This document shows positions 20,550 through 32,260 of a stretch of DNA of 64,000 bases, piece by piece. The notes beneath the pieces were generated by a model. The model did not search any database. It saw only the letters and a program-made list of their open reading frames with translations, and was not told the DNA's origin. Every line of letters begins with the position of its first letter. The stretch's first letter is position 1. The stretch is taken from assembly GCA_011109175.1 (NCBI GenBank), contig RDEW01000050.1:291581-355580 (forward strand). Direction: 5' to 3'. The DNA comes from Dicyema japonicum. Its lineage: Eukaryota > Dicyemida > Rhombozoa > Dicyemidae. The position numbers and the translations under genes are program-made.

Positions 20550-23150
20550 AAACTGCACGTATAGGATGGTAGTTAATATGATGACAATGGAAAAGGATCC
20601 GAAACCAACACCGAAACCCAAAGAGCATATTTCTCGCACGTCTATCCCTGCATTATCTGTGGAGAGGCAAACAAGAGAAATATAGTATCCAATGTTCCCG
20701 TTGCCCAAATTTTGGACACCTTGGGTGCAACAAGCTGACAAGACGGACTGCTCAGTGTCTCCCAAGTTGGTCATGCCCCACATGCTTTGGGAACCCCACA
20801 AGGCAAAAAAAACCGCTCTCTGGTTCAGTCCTGGACCTATCTAACACGGACGAATGTTTACGCCGCCTGAACCGGCTTGTATCAGAGAGGGTTATCCCAC
20901 TCAGAATCCCAAAGTCGGTGCGCCTAGCAGCTGCCACTTGTCTCTCAAAACTAATCACCAAAGCAGTCAGGACAAACCCAAGAAGCTTGGATGCGCCTTC
21001 TCTGCTTTGCACCTCATTTCCTCGGATCACATCCGACCGACCTGAAGGAACGGAATGTCAAGTAAATCATCAAAAGGAACGTTTCTAAATACGAAAGTAT
21101 CAACCTGGTGGATACACTGGAAAGCATTTCGACTGCTGTTGACTCACCCTCTTCATCCAGAACCAAGAAAAGAGTCTTCGCAGAGAAATAAAAGAAGATC
21201 ATGGTTGGGGACATTCGGGGAGCCCTACGTACACTCTCCAGCAGCGACAAGGTTCTTTCACCAAGCAAAGAAACCTTAGACTAGTTAGTCCAGAAACATC
21301 CGCCCACACCAGCTGATCTATGTGACACGAAAATTCAAAAGGATGTCCCACAACAAAATGCCACCCCTGATGATATTAAATGGGCTATTCGTGCATTCCC
21401 TGGAAGCAGCGGCGCTGGTCTGGACGGCCTACGCCCAAGCCACATAAAAGACCTCACCTCTGTAACAACCGTCGACACAGGGGACTCCCTCATCATCTCA
21501 TTGAATGCTATTACGAACCACGTTCTTCGGGCAGATATCTCGGAGTATGCTCGAGAACTCCTCTTCGCTTCGAGGTTGGTAGCCTTCAAGAAGCCTTGCG
21601 GCGGGATAAGACCCATCGCCATTGGTAACGTCCTTAGGCGCCTATCGTCGAAGATCGCTGCCAGAGCAGCCAGCAAGACTTTGAGTGCCGAACTTAGTCC
21701 TGTCCAACTCGGAGTTGGAGTACCTAATGGATGTGAAGCAGTAATACATTCAATCCGGAATTTTGTTGCCAGCCCTCCTGACGCGCAGGATTCAATTATA
21801 GTCAAACTGGACATACGTAATGCATTCAATAGCATCCGAAGGGATAGAATCATAGAAGATAGTGTCTCTAGGATTCCTGAGATCAGCAGGATGGTCAGAC
21901 TCTCATATGGTTCCCCGTGTACGCTGATCTTCGGACAACACGCCATCAGTCCAAGACTGGAGTCCAACAAGGAGACCCACTTGGCCCTCTACTCTTTGCT
22001 TTGGGTATCGACTGTGTATCATCTGCGATCAAAACTCCCTTGAACTTATAGTACCTTGATGACGCGACCATTGGGGGGAGTTGGGATATTGTTGTGGAAG
22101 AGGTTAAACGCGTCATCCCTGCGCGGCACTCGGAGTTGAATCCATTGAAGTGCGAAGTTATTAACGTGACCTGTGGAGAGGACACCTTTGAACGCGCAAT
22201 AACGACCATTTCTACTTGCCTCCAGGACATCAAAGTCACCCGACTAGAAAAGGCGATTTTCCTCAGATCTCCTCTGTATGACATGTCAACTGTCCTGGAG
22301 GAGAAGAGTGAATCTGTACAGCTGCTCACGCACAATCTAAAAGCTTTGGACTCCCACATTTCTCTCTTCATCCTCAAGAATTTTCATCTTACACCACGAC
22401 TCCTTTTTTTTCTACGGACATCCCCATGTTTCACAGACATGGATTTCTTGAGAGTTATCGATGAGAAGCTGAGGACCTCTGTTGAAGAAACACTTAACAT
22501 CTCTCTGGATAAAGCAGGGTGGACCCAATGCAAGTTACCACTTCGTTATGGAGGAATTGGGATACGTCCAGCCTTTCTGTCTTCGACATATGCTTCCCGT
22601 GGTCTAGTTCACCAGATCCTACGCTACATTAACGGATCGGACACTGAACCAATGGCATGCATGGCTCACGATCTTTGGATTGGACTTAATTTGGGATTCC
22701 CGAAGAACTTCAACAAACAACGAGACTGGAATGAACTTGTATGTTCGAGGACCATCGATGAGCTAAAACCACAACTCGACCAGCATCGTCTGGGTTGTCT
22801 GGCTACCGCATCAACAAACGTAAGTGGTGCATGGCTCAAAGCATTCCCGTGCATTTCACTCGGAACTTTTCTGGACGATGACTCCACGAGGATTGGGGTT
22901 TGCGTCCGCCTCGGAATTGATGTTTGCGCAATACATCGCTGTAGATCTGGAGGAATAGTCGACACGAAAGGACTCCACGCACTTTCCTGCCGAAGGAGCG
23001 CTGGAAGGAGCATGAGACATAGTGCAATCAACAAGGTTATTGCGTGGGGACTAGAAGCTGCCGGCTTCCCTGTCCAGATGGAGCCCCTAGGACTTACACG
23101 GCAGACAGAAGGCCGATGGAGCGACTCTGTCCCCGTGGGTTAAAAAAAGT
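20550..23150 (+). mobile_element. Family B retrotransposon, most complete copy
   Basis: Domain order: a PHD/RING-like zinc finger (CSRCPNFGHLGCNKL...WSCPTC, ~20690-20790), a linker, N-terminal GDIRGALRTLSSSDK..KHPPTPADL (~21205-21320), reverse transcriptase (GLDGLRPSHIKDLT; RPIAIGNVLRRLSSKI; IVKLDIRNAFNSI; QQGDPLGP in a shifted frame ~21960; YLDDATIGG ~22050), thumb (EKAIFLRSPLYD), then the C-x-C-GG..GLH..SC motif (~22925-22990) and the start of the endonuclease. The stop at 23143 cuts the protein inside the endonuclease (R-Q-T..G in place of R-D-G-K-R-P-D-G), so this copy lacks the catalytic block. Main frames are 21501-22043 and 22094-23143. The first part is full of stops. Confidence 0.85.
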
Positions 23151-23757
23151 TAATATGATTATAAATTTTCCCTTAGTTTATGTCATATTTATTTAGATTA
23201 GTTGACATTTATATATTTCCATGTTCTTTACTAATAATTATTAATGACATCACTTTCATTAAGTGTTATCTGTGGTAGACGTCTCTCTATTACACTTAAA
23301 TCTTACACACGCCATAGTAACTACTTGAAAAGGTTTGCCATGTCAATAGATAATATTTAAAATATTAGGACAGCCTTAATCTTAACTAGTAACCAACCAC
23401 AACTGGGTTCAATTAGGAAAATCACTTAATTAGTCTCCACATTAGCTATTATTAAAGCCATTCAAACAGCAATTAATTTCTAAGGAATCATAACATACAA
23501 CCAATTAATTGTCCAATAATAAACTCTAATCACACATCCAAACTTAAAGATATTAATTCTCAAACAGTTTTAAAACCAAAGAAACCAGAAAAATGGTAAT
23601 TAATTAACAAAGTACCACATTGGGTCTCCTACAAGTAACCACCAACCACAAACCTTCAGATGGAGTCTCTGCCACTACACTATTCTCAGCCTACCAATAA
23701 ATAATACTATAACCGCATCAACATATTTCTCCACATCCTTCTCAAAGTAATTCCCCT
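23151..23757. other. AT-rich intergenic, no gene seen
   Basis: About 600 bp of AT-rich sequence between the family B element and the 3' end of the pyrophosphatase gene. No reading frame or repeat recognised. Confidence 0.5.
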
Positions 23758-24704
23758 CTAATGTTGTGTTAACCCTATAATAGATCTACTAATGTACATG
23801 CTATTAGACTTCTTCAGGATGGGAGACCTTAATAGACCCTTCCATGACTCATGAGCCTCCATGATGACTTTGAGGGCGTATTTCTAAGGATCACTAACAC
23901 AGCTAACAGGATCCTTGAACTTTCCATCAAAACCAAACATATTGGCGGGCTTTCCGTCAGGCTTCTTGTAGTCCCTAAACCACGTGTGTGTCGCCTAGAG
24001 TAAGAAATAATACCAACTGAAAGCAATCCCGGCATTAATAGTTCTACGTCACCGATGTCTTCAAGTTAGACACACCAGTAACCATTCATTTTGGGAGCCA
24101 TGGGGTCGTCAGTCCTTATTCCTATCACCTTCCAATCGGTCTCCCCTGTAATTATAAGAATTCGTGATTGAGGATAATTACAAAACATAATCGCAAAATA
24201 GTTGCCAATAACCTTGATCAAGCAGACAGAGAACTCCGAGGACCTTCACAGAACAGATCTCACCGCACTCACAGACCTTATTGACTACGGCATTCACTTT
24301 ACTGCCGATTTCGCAGATATCGAGAGGATCATCGTCTCCGACGCATTTGGTGTCGGAATTCATCACATTTGGGTCTTCCCAAGTTTGGGGAATGGCTCCG
24401 TAGTTCCAAATGTACCCTCTGAATGGGAATATGTTATGGACAAAGCGGAGTTTTCCATTCTTTGTGTCCTGTTTGATTGGGTTTAGTGGACTGCTCTTAT
24501 CGATCTCCATTTTGGCGTTAGACCAACGTGGAATTTCCACAACCATATTCACTACTTTGTTCTCTTCTGATGCGTACAATGGAATGTCATGCCATGGAGA
24601 AACAAAGCCAGTCTTTGTGGACTCTAAAATTGAGCTATTTCTATACCTATAAAGACTCTGTTTGTTGTTGTGAACTTTACACCCACGTTTCTAAACCTAT
24701 ACAT
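23758..24704 (-). CDS. PPA1: Soluble inorganic pyrophosphatase, 7 exons
   Basis: Hydrolyses pyrophosphate to two phosphates in the cytosol, pulling biosynthetic reactions forward (family I PPase). Exons on the minus strand: 24647-24704, 24298-24623, 24213-24276, 24083-24145, 24018-24058, 23908-23994, 23758-23883; introns 23, 21, 67, 24, 23 and 24 nt. The spliced CDS is 765 nt (254 aa), close to the family length. Seen: [39 protein letters not shown], and the metal-binding signature [19 protein letters not shown], then [24 protein letters not shown] and [13 protein letters not shown]. The start ATG at 24704 is in frame with exon 1. The 21-nt intron 24277-24297 is a multiple of 3 with no stop. 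A 27-nt GT-AG stretch near the 3' end could also be an intron. Confidence 0.93.
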
Positions 24705-25460
24705 TTTTAGGCATTTTATTGACTAGTTTACAGCAAATTAGGTTAACCACTTTTTTATGTTTTTATTACAATATTTATTTATTACTTAATTATATATTTT
24801 CTGCAAAATGTGGCCTATTGAAATTTTTCTATAACTTTCAGTCTTCTGTATGTTTCTTGTCTTTGGCTCAGTTCTTTTTCTCTATTTTTATATTAACGTT
24901 ACGTCATTTGATCCACGTGTCTCAGGAAAATCCCAATGTTATGACGTTGTTTAGAGAGTAATTTCCTTTCCCCACTTCACTGGATCCTGGAAGGATTCCA
25001 CACCTGTGGGATCTTAAAGAACTCGCCACTTCGTGACCATTGGAACTGGGTTCACTTAGTGTCAACATCTCATTCTCAGTGTATGATTAATAAATTAAAA
25101 TAACCACACTAAGGAATCGTTGCAAAGTTATGGGTTCAAATCGTATCAGTTTCAAAACTTCCAAATCTTAATTATTGAGTTTCTATAAAATCAGACCTTA
25201 GTCTAACATCAAAAAAGATTAACATTAAGTCATATGATAAATACAATATATAAATCGGGGGGTCATCTTATTATTTATTTAATAACCTCGAAAAAGAAAC
25301 ACCAAGAAAGAAGGAATAAACCAACTAATTAAATAATCCCGGTACACCTCAAAAGGATCGAGAGGTTTTTCTTATATTCCTCTAGAGTACCCACGGCTTT
25401 CCTGTATCGACGACGATTACCTTCATTAAAATTTGAAGGGGGGTGGGTTTTATTCCCAAT
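24705..25460. other. No gene recognised
   Basis: Presumed 5' flank of the pyrophosphatase gene plus AT-rich sequence; only short non-family open frames. Confidence 0.4.
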
Positions 25461-25956
25461 TTACGTGTATTTGAGACTTCTAGTCTTGAATGGAAGAAAC
25501 GACTTGTTTCGTGACCACACAGACCGATGAAACTGGAGCCGTTGTTTTCGATTGAGGGTGGTCAAGCATTGGGGGAAAAGATCGGCAGGTAGACTAAGTG
25601 CTCCAGTCTTCTTCTTTCTACAGATTGTCATAAAATCCTGGATTGATCTCCATATAGAAGAAGGTTTTTTCCCATGTCTGGGAATTCCAAATATTGTCCC
25701 CAAACGGGATGCTCTGCACATTTGGCAATTTTAAATTAATTATTACCCAGTTTCACTAATATGTAGGAAACAGGCTGTCAAAAAGCGCACTGTTGAGACA
25801 AGACGCTCCAGTAATCCAGAACCTTTACGTTGAGGCTTAATGACCCAAGGAAATCAAAGAGATCCTGAAATACTCTTTGAGAAATATTGGTGATTAACAC
25901 GAATACGGTACACAGACTTTTAATCCAGTCGTAATGAGATCCCTATACGGAATCAT
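25461..25956 (-). CDS. Unidentified small spliced gene (~120 aa)
   Basis: From ATG at 25956 the frame is MIPYRDLITTGLKVC, then intron 25875-25900 (26 nt), then VFQDLFDFLGSLSLNVKVLDYWSVLSQQ. Next is either one 79-nt intron (25712-25790) or two 35-nt introns around a 9-nt exon, then IPFGDNIWNSQTWEKTFFYMEINPGFYDN, intron 25594-25621 (28 nt), then LPADLFPQCLTTLNRKQRLQFH... to stop at 25461. All joins are GT-AG and keep frame. I do not recognise the family. The hydrophilic, aromatic-rich sequence does not resemble any transposon here. Confidence 0.45.
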
Positions 25957-26544
25957 TCCTTAGTTAATTATTAATGTAAATAATTAATAATGACCCAAAG
26001 GCAGTTGAAAACCTCGACAACATTAATCTATGAGATCAGTGGTAGCGATTGAGTACAGAGTAAAAGAATGACATTTAATATTGTGTCTTGGACTGCAGAA
26101 TACTGTGGTTTCCGTGAACCCCTCATTATTATGGTTAAGCATGATATAGTTTTAAATATAACATTTTTACTTAATATACTTTCCCCTATTAGGCAAATCT
26201 ATTTAAGAAGGGTGACGAGCAATTGTTTATTATCGTAAATTCCCACGTGGAGTACATAACAAAGTCAATTTGGGAACCAACTAAATTTATGAGCTTTACT
26301 TACCAAAACTTACAAAAATATCTGAATATGTTAAACTGATTACGCACAAAGTAATTAAGTGACCCAAATACCCATAGTCGACAATATTGTCTTCCCGATT
26401 CCTAGTTTTCCAGATAAGTCGCAGTGGTGTATTCTAAGAATTATTATTAAGCAAAGAACTCAACAAATTAACAATTGAAACCGAATTTAACGACTATCTA
26501 GTTTTATTAATAATTTTACTAATAAGTTTATTATTTATTTTAAC
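25957..26544. other. 5' flank of the family A element; no gene seen
   Basis: AT-rich. A short MTFNIVSWTAEYCGF-like start at ~26070 could be an APE-element remnant. Confidence 0.35.
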
Positions 26545-29500
26545 ATGCAACGTGCTTTCGATTCCGTGGCGTTAAAACTCTCTCGAGTTGGCAAAAATGT
26601 TGAAAGGAAAAAAGGAGAAGGGTCACTTGCGTTACCTGATGGTATGAATGTAATTCTTGCCATATCCGAGAGCGTTGTGGCAGATGACCCAAAAGAATGG
26701 GCGAGGCAGGTAGTCCTGCAGGTACGTAGCAGGCTATCTCGAATGCCCTGGAATGGTTGGCCATACTTGGCGGAGCTCTGCAGTGGCAGATTCAGTACTG
26801 CTATATCTGTGAGTGAACTCAAGAAAATGGCTGTAGGCAAAGAGGGTACTGGTCTAAAGGGGCGAGAGACCAGATGACCACAACTGTCAAAGAGAACACG
26901 AGCACCAGAGCTGTGATACGTTGCAGCTCAAGCATGTTTATGAGGTCTTCGCGCGGAATCTCGCTGCAGCGGCAGATGTCCCACTTGAGGACCGTAGATT
27001 TACCCGCAAGATTCCTCATTGTAAGGTTAACGGTGTAGTGTTAACCTGTATCAATAAGGCTGTGGCTTATGCGGTGGAGGCTAAGCCAGTAGGGTCACTG
27101 GGTGACATCTCCCTAGTGCTGTATGCAGCACAGATCACCTATGAGGAATTGACGGACAAGCCCAGACCACCCAGTAAATGGAGGGAGCAGATCTGTGCCA
27201 AGATTGCTTGGAGACAGACTGAGCTGGAAGCACTGGAGGGGCACATAAGTAGTGTGGCGAGAGGGGTTAGAGGAAAAGCACCGGCTATAGTAAAGGGGCT
27301 AATTAGTAAACTCCGTGTTCCCAAATGGGACCTCAAAGAGTTGAGGAGGGCAAAGGTGGAGTTAGAGGGGGCAATAATGGTGTATAAGAGGAAACTCTAT
27401 ACACATGAAAGTCGGTGTAAGAGAAGGAGAGAAAATAATCTGTTTGAGTTTAATCGCAGATTGTTTTACCGTCGCCTACACGAAAATGGCCATAGTGTAT
27501 GTTCCCAGCAGGACGCGGAAATGCTTTCCACATGGGGTAGTATGTGGGAGGCTAAACCACGCAGAGGAAATGCGTGGAATGTCCCGTACAGCGCCGCTCC
27601 TTTCTTGGCGGAATCTTGCGGAATTTTCGATTTTCGCAAGAAATTTGAGGCGGTAGTGAGACATCTCCCTGATTGGAAGACGACCGGGGTCGATAAAGTT
27701 TATAATTTCTTTATCAAAAGATGCACTTCATTACACGAGTCTATGTGTCGTGTATTACAGAAAAGCATCACTAACCCGGAAACGATTCCTGATTGGGCAT
27801 GCACAGGGACAACTTATTTGATCCCAAAGCTGGACAACCCCCAGTCTGCTGCAGATTATCGACCGATAACCTGCATGCCAACCCTGTATAAGCTGATGAC
27901 CAAATTGGTGGCTAATGAGGTCAGGAGCTTTGTAGACGCAAATGGGATTCTCTCCGAGAATCAGTTGGGAACTGTGCGAAATTGTCAGGGGGCAAAAGAG
28001 CAGGCTTTGATCAACAAATGCCTTTCTGTGTCTCACGGAAACTCACTTTTGTCTATGTGGGTGGATGTGAAGAAGGCTTACGATTCAGTTGATCATTCTT
28101 ACCTTGTCGAGTGCCTACACAGTCTGTGTATGCCTGTGTGGTTCATCAGCTTTGTAGTGGCTGTGATGAATAGGTGGAGTATTCATCTGAACTATAATAG
28201 GCACCGGATAGGCGAGGTAAAACTCAAGAGGGGGATCCTTCAGGGGATAGCATGTCTCCGCTACTCTTTGTTCTCTGTTTGGAGCCATTGAGTCGCCGCC
28301 TCAATGACCGGTTTGAGCAAATACCAGTTCATTGTGAAGGGGTCTGTTTCAGTACAAATCACCTTCTTTTTATCGATGACTTGAAGATGTATGCTCGAAC
28401 AGCCGAGGAGCTCTACTCCATGGGGGTCTGTGCCAGGGAATTCTTTGAGAGTATAGGGCTAGATTTGAATTATTCAAAGTCTGCGACTAACACGCAAGTA
28501 TGTAGCGAGTTAGTAAGAGTCCTAGAGGAACACGAAGGATATAAGTATCTGGGTGTTACCGAATCTCCAAAGTCCCTTATAATGCCTGAGACAAAGCGAC
28601 AAATTACTGAAGGCATCCGTAAAAGAGCAGCGTTATTGTGTAAGACGTCTCTAAATGCAAGGAATTTGTTCCTAGCATTAAATGAGTATGCTGTCTCGCT
28701 GCTAAACTACTACATAGGTGTTGTGGAGTTTGAGCCCAAAGAGTATGATGAGATGGATGTTATGATCCGTGGAGTACTCAGAGAGAACCATGTCCATGTG
28801 TTGGCAGCCAATAAGGAGAGACTATATTTACCCCGTGATAAATTCGGCCGTGGACTGTGTGGAGTAGTCCAACTAAGTGAGCGTATCCTAATGCGAATGC
28901 ACGACACCCTGATAGCTGGGTCAAGTGTGTCTGCTAGGAAGCACGCCATAATAACGACCGAGAAAACACGGGCAACCCACCTAGGCACTATCAGACCTTT
29001 TTTGTCTGCTAAGTATGGTGTTGATGATGGTGGGCTAGTAAATGTGAAGGCGTTGATCGAATTACAATATAATAATTTGATGGAAAAGATCAACTTAAAA
29101 AGCCTTCATAAGGTCCTCTTCAGAGCATTGGACAACCCACATGTCGACCTTAAGTCGTCGACAATATGGCTAAAATACGGTGACAACTCACCTCGATCGG
29201 AGGCGTTGTACACGTATATGCAAGACCGCAATATTTTTTGGGGTCGATCAACAAATACATGTCCCCACTGTAAGTCAAGGAGCATGTCGGTTGATCATTT
29301 AGCCACTCGATGTGGATCCATGCTCTGCCACGACTATGTGTGGAGGCACAACGAGGTAGTAAGGAGTCTTCATCTTCTACTATGCAATAAGTATGGTATT
29401 CGCCACACCAGAAAGTTGCGGACTCATAAGGTGCAATCTGTAGTAGAGAACACCAAAGTCCAAATTAAGGTAGACAGTGTTATCCGTACCTCGGTGCTAG

Positions 29501-29943
29501 TCAAGCACAATAAACCGGACATTGTGGTACACGATAAGGAGTCTGGCCATGTCCTTATCATAGAGGTTGGCATCACGTCTCAAGACCGTTTGCAGACTGT
29601 GGAAGTGGAGAAAAAAAGGAAGTATGACTTTGTTGCAAACGAGATAAGGCAGATGCTTAGTTGCAAGGTCCTCGTTATTCCTATAGTAATGACGTGGGAA
29701 GGAATTGCAACGAAGTACCACAAGGGTTATCTGAAGCAGTTGGGGGTAGATAGGAAGCTCCAGGCCTATCTACAGTCCACTGTGTTAAAGCGGACCCTAG
29801 AGAGCCTGACACTGGAGTATAGGAGGCAGAGCCCTGAGATGCCATATGGGCAGAGGGTTCAATTGGAAAGGCGCTCTCGAAGTTGTTTCAGCAACCAGAG
29901 TCGAACCTGCCTGAGGAGGCTGGCGAACAGGCATATTAAATAA
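26545..29943 (+). mobile_element. Family A: R4/Dong-like non-LTR retrotransposon, nearly intact ORF
   Basis: One long polyprotein in three registers: 26545-26877, 26858-28291 and 28252-29943. The joins fall exactly in G runs (GGGG at 26859-26862, one G too many; GGGG at 28243-28246, one G too few). Net length 3399 nt is a multiple of 3 (1132 aa). Seen: N-terminal region with HNCQREHEHQSCD; RT core WACTGTTYLIPK, YRPITCMPTLYKLMTKL, MWVDVKKAYDSVDH, GILQGDSMSPLLF (across the join), catalytic box FIDDLKMYA (~28370), GYKYLGVTES; then CCHC finger CPHC..DHLATRC (~29266) and restriction-like endonuclease NKPDIVVHDK...LIIEVGITSQDR...KKRKYD (~29508-29630). These features are those of the R4/Dong clade. 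No decay apart from the two run-length differences. Confidence 0.9.
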
Positions 29944-30044
29944 AATATTATTTTTAAGACAATAACGAGTAAATCAACTAATTAAGCGTATTTTAATCCA
30001 GATTGTTGGTAATCCCTCTTCTTCTCTTAGAAGAAGAATGTGCC

Positions 30045-30523
30045 ATAACCTCTCTGTTACTCCGCATCTCCACATCAAGATTCAGTCAAAATATCTCCGT
30101 TAGAGTCCAGTGGGCTGTCCTCACGGCATGCCAGTTCCACAAGTTGGGAGGTTAGCAGAGGCGTACTCTTCATCGTATACCTTCATCCATGCTTATGTTC
30201 AATGAGCATACTTTCGAACGTTCTTTGCAGCACAAAACCAACCATTTTCTGCTCCCACGGATTCTCCAATCAACCATTTTCTGGCTCCCATGGATTCTTC
30301 AATCAATCATTTTCTGGCTCTCACATGCATGGAGAATTTCCTCAAGGAAATATCGGACATAATCTTCACTCCTCCGTATTTAACCACGGGTGATTCCAAG
30401 TACCGAGGTCAGGTTGATCTTCCTGGAATGTATCCAATGGGAACTCCATCAGCCTCAGAAAATTTTTTCAAAAAAACAAGAAATTTGAATATGAATTCCC
30501 CAAGCATAAATTTTAGTTACTAA
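30045..30523 (+). CDS. Possible Ser/Pro-rich gene, 3' end in the minisatellite
   Basis: An open frame (SPHQDSVKISPLESSGLSSRH...) can be joined by a 34-nt GT-AG intron (30197-30230) to QNQPFSAPTDSPINHFLAPMD...ENFLKEISDIIFTPPYL and on to GQVDLPGMYPMGTPSASENF, stop at 30523 inside the first minisatellite unit. It includes a 33-bp internal repeat (SPINHFLAPMD / SSINHFLALT). No start codon found and no family recognised. Confidence 0.3.
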
Positions 30524-30905
30524 TAACTTTAGACTAATATAAGCATAAATTTTAGTTACTAATAACTTTAGACTAATATAAGCATAAATTTTAGTTACTA
30601 ATAACTTTTAGACTAATATAAGCATAAATTTTAGTTACTAATAACTTTAGACTAATATAAGCATAAATTTTAGTTTACTAATAACTTTAGACTAATATAA
30701 GCATAAATTTTAAGTTACTAATAACTTTAGACTAATTAGGTCAGGTTTGATCCTCCTGGAATGTATCCAATGGGAACTCCATCAGCCTCAGAAAATTTTT
30801 TCAAAAAAAACAAGAAATTTGAATATGAATTCCCCAAGCATAAATTTTAGTTACTAATAACTTTAGACTAATATAAGCATAAATTTAGTTACTAATAACT
30901 TTAGT
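30407..30905. repeat. 39-bp minisatellite with higher-order duplication
   Basis: About eight units of a 39-bp AT-rich repeat, each containing AGTTACTAATAACT, a 5-bp inverted repeat around CTAA. The array is split by a second copy of the ~100-bp unique segment that precedes it (GGTCAGGTTGATC... at ~30408 and again at ~30742), so a ~330-bp block was itself duplicated. Units differ by single T or A indels. Confidence 0.9.
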
Positions 30906-31064
30906 CTATGATTTGTGTCAAGTTACTGATATCTAAAAAAGTGAACTACCGATGTCTGATTATTACTTTTTATTATTATGGCCAGGATATTGTTGACAGA
31001 TAAATGAATCCATTGTTTGAAGGTCTTAGTTTGAGGATGTTAAATACGCACACATTCATGACAG

Positions 31065-31400
31065 TTATTTTTTTCACGCACGATCATTCCATCACTCCTT
31101 TGTGGACTGGAAGGATGGTATTACACTGCATACAAAGAACGTTTTATTTTGCTTTTTGAAAAATCGAGGAGAGCAGGGTTCAAGATTGCCCTACACAGAA
31201 GGCTCGACAAAAAGCTAGTTAAAGATGAAAAATTGCTAGTAATGTCGATAAGGAATGCAGCAGAAAAAAGGATCTAAAATTACCTTAAAAGAGATGACAT
31301 CATTGACTCGTATGTTGCATTACAGAATAAACGATAAGAAGGGTCTGAGAGCGCAGAGAAGAGTCCAAGAGTTTTCAGGACTTGCGGCATAAGGCCAAAT
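31065..31400 (+). mobile_element. Family G 3' fragment
   Basis: Nucleotide match to 19490-19700 (ATCATTCCATC, TACACTGCATACAA.GAACGTTTT, GCGCAGAGAAGAGTC), with one ~140-bp segment not present in the 19-kb copy. No intact frame. Confidence 0.6.
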
Positions 31401-31689
31401 AACTCGCTCTAATTAACTCTTAAGTTAAAAGATAGTTATTTAGGTCATAAACAGTAAAAATGTATGACTAAATTAACTGACCTACATAATATAAATTAGT
31501 CTAAAAATCGCTCTTACATAACTTTTTTGATACCATGGGAGTAACTCTCCTTACGTGTTCAATGCCTTTATCTTAGACTAAAAATAAGTTTTTATTAATA
31601 ACGAATTAATGAAGTCAATTGAAAGTCAAAGAACTTTGTTATGGCCTACAGGCATTGAGCACTAAAATATCATAATATTAAAAATAAAA
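31401..31689. other. No gene seen
   Basis: AT-rich spacer between the family G fragment and tRNA-Ala. Confidence 0.5.
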
Positions 31690-31761
31690 TGGAGATGTCG
31701 GGAATCGAACCCGAGACCTTCAGCATGCAAAGCAGACGTCATACCACTAGACCACATCCCC
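31690..31761 (-). tRNA. tRNA-Ala (anticodon TGC)
   Basis: On the minus strand: acceptor GGGGATG pairs with CATCTCC, including the G3-U70 pair that defines alanine tRNA; loop TTTGCAT with anticodon TGC; T-arm TCGGG/CCCGA with TTCGATT; discriminator A. The anticodon stem has one mismatch. No intron. T runs just past 31690 (TTTTATTTT on the minus strand) fit a Pol III terminator. Confidence 0.93.
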
Positions 31762-31899
31762 GCACTTTTAGTGATTAAAGGGTATCTCAACCTCACTAAT
31801 TCTTTTTTATCTTTCTTATCTGATTTCATCTTTACTCTCCTTTATCTTAGATCATCGAGGTTGTCGTCTGTTGTAGGTTTTTAACCGACAATCTTTGAT

Positions 31900-32260
31900 C
31901 ACAATTAATTATGGAATGCAGGAAGGCAAATGAGGCTTAATTTTCCAAAGCACGCGTTCTCCACGAGGAGCGATGATGGACACGGATATCGGGTGTATGA
32001 TGTAGGGGTGGCCTTTGGTTTTCCATTTTCAGAACAATTATGTGAGTTCTTATTTTTCTAGGGATAGCGTTCTTGTTGAAGGGGAGATTAAAATGGAGTT
32101 AATCTATCTTATCGATATGTCTCCAAGATAATAGAATTGCTTGAATACCATCAGGATCATATATATAAGACGTCTTTGTGGATATTATTGTTTGTGTAAC
32201 CTCAGACTGTGTAGAATTGAATCCACGTGGTTGTTTTGGATTCAAAATGACGTAGGCGAC
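31900..32260 (-). mobile_element. Family C RT fragment, heavily decayed
   Basis: The minus strand gives DPDGIQAILLSWRHI, then LPFNKNAIPRKIRTHIIVLKMENQRPPL, matching the GPDGIPIILLKNLG and INENRIPSIWKLSNIRPILKPGRPKG blocks of family C. Confidence 0.5.

Noticed and set aside
21335-21970. 211-codon minus-strand frame
   Set aside because: Antisense to the reverse transcriptase core of the family B copy; no motif of its own.
24719-24961. 80-codon hydrophobic open frame as a membrane protein
   Set aside because: Composition follows local AT richness (poly-T gives Phe/Leu); no start context, homologue or splice structure.
30495-30905. CRISPR-like array
   Set aside because: Units are contiguous 39-bp tandem repeats without unique spacers, in a eukaryotic genome.
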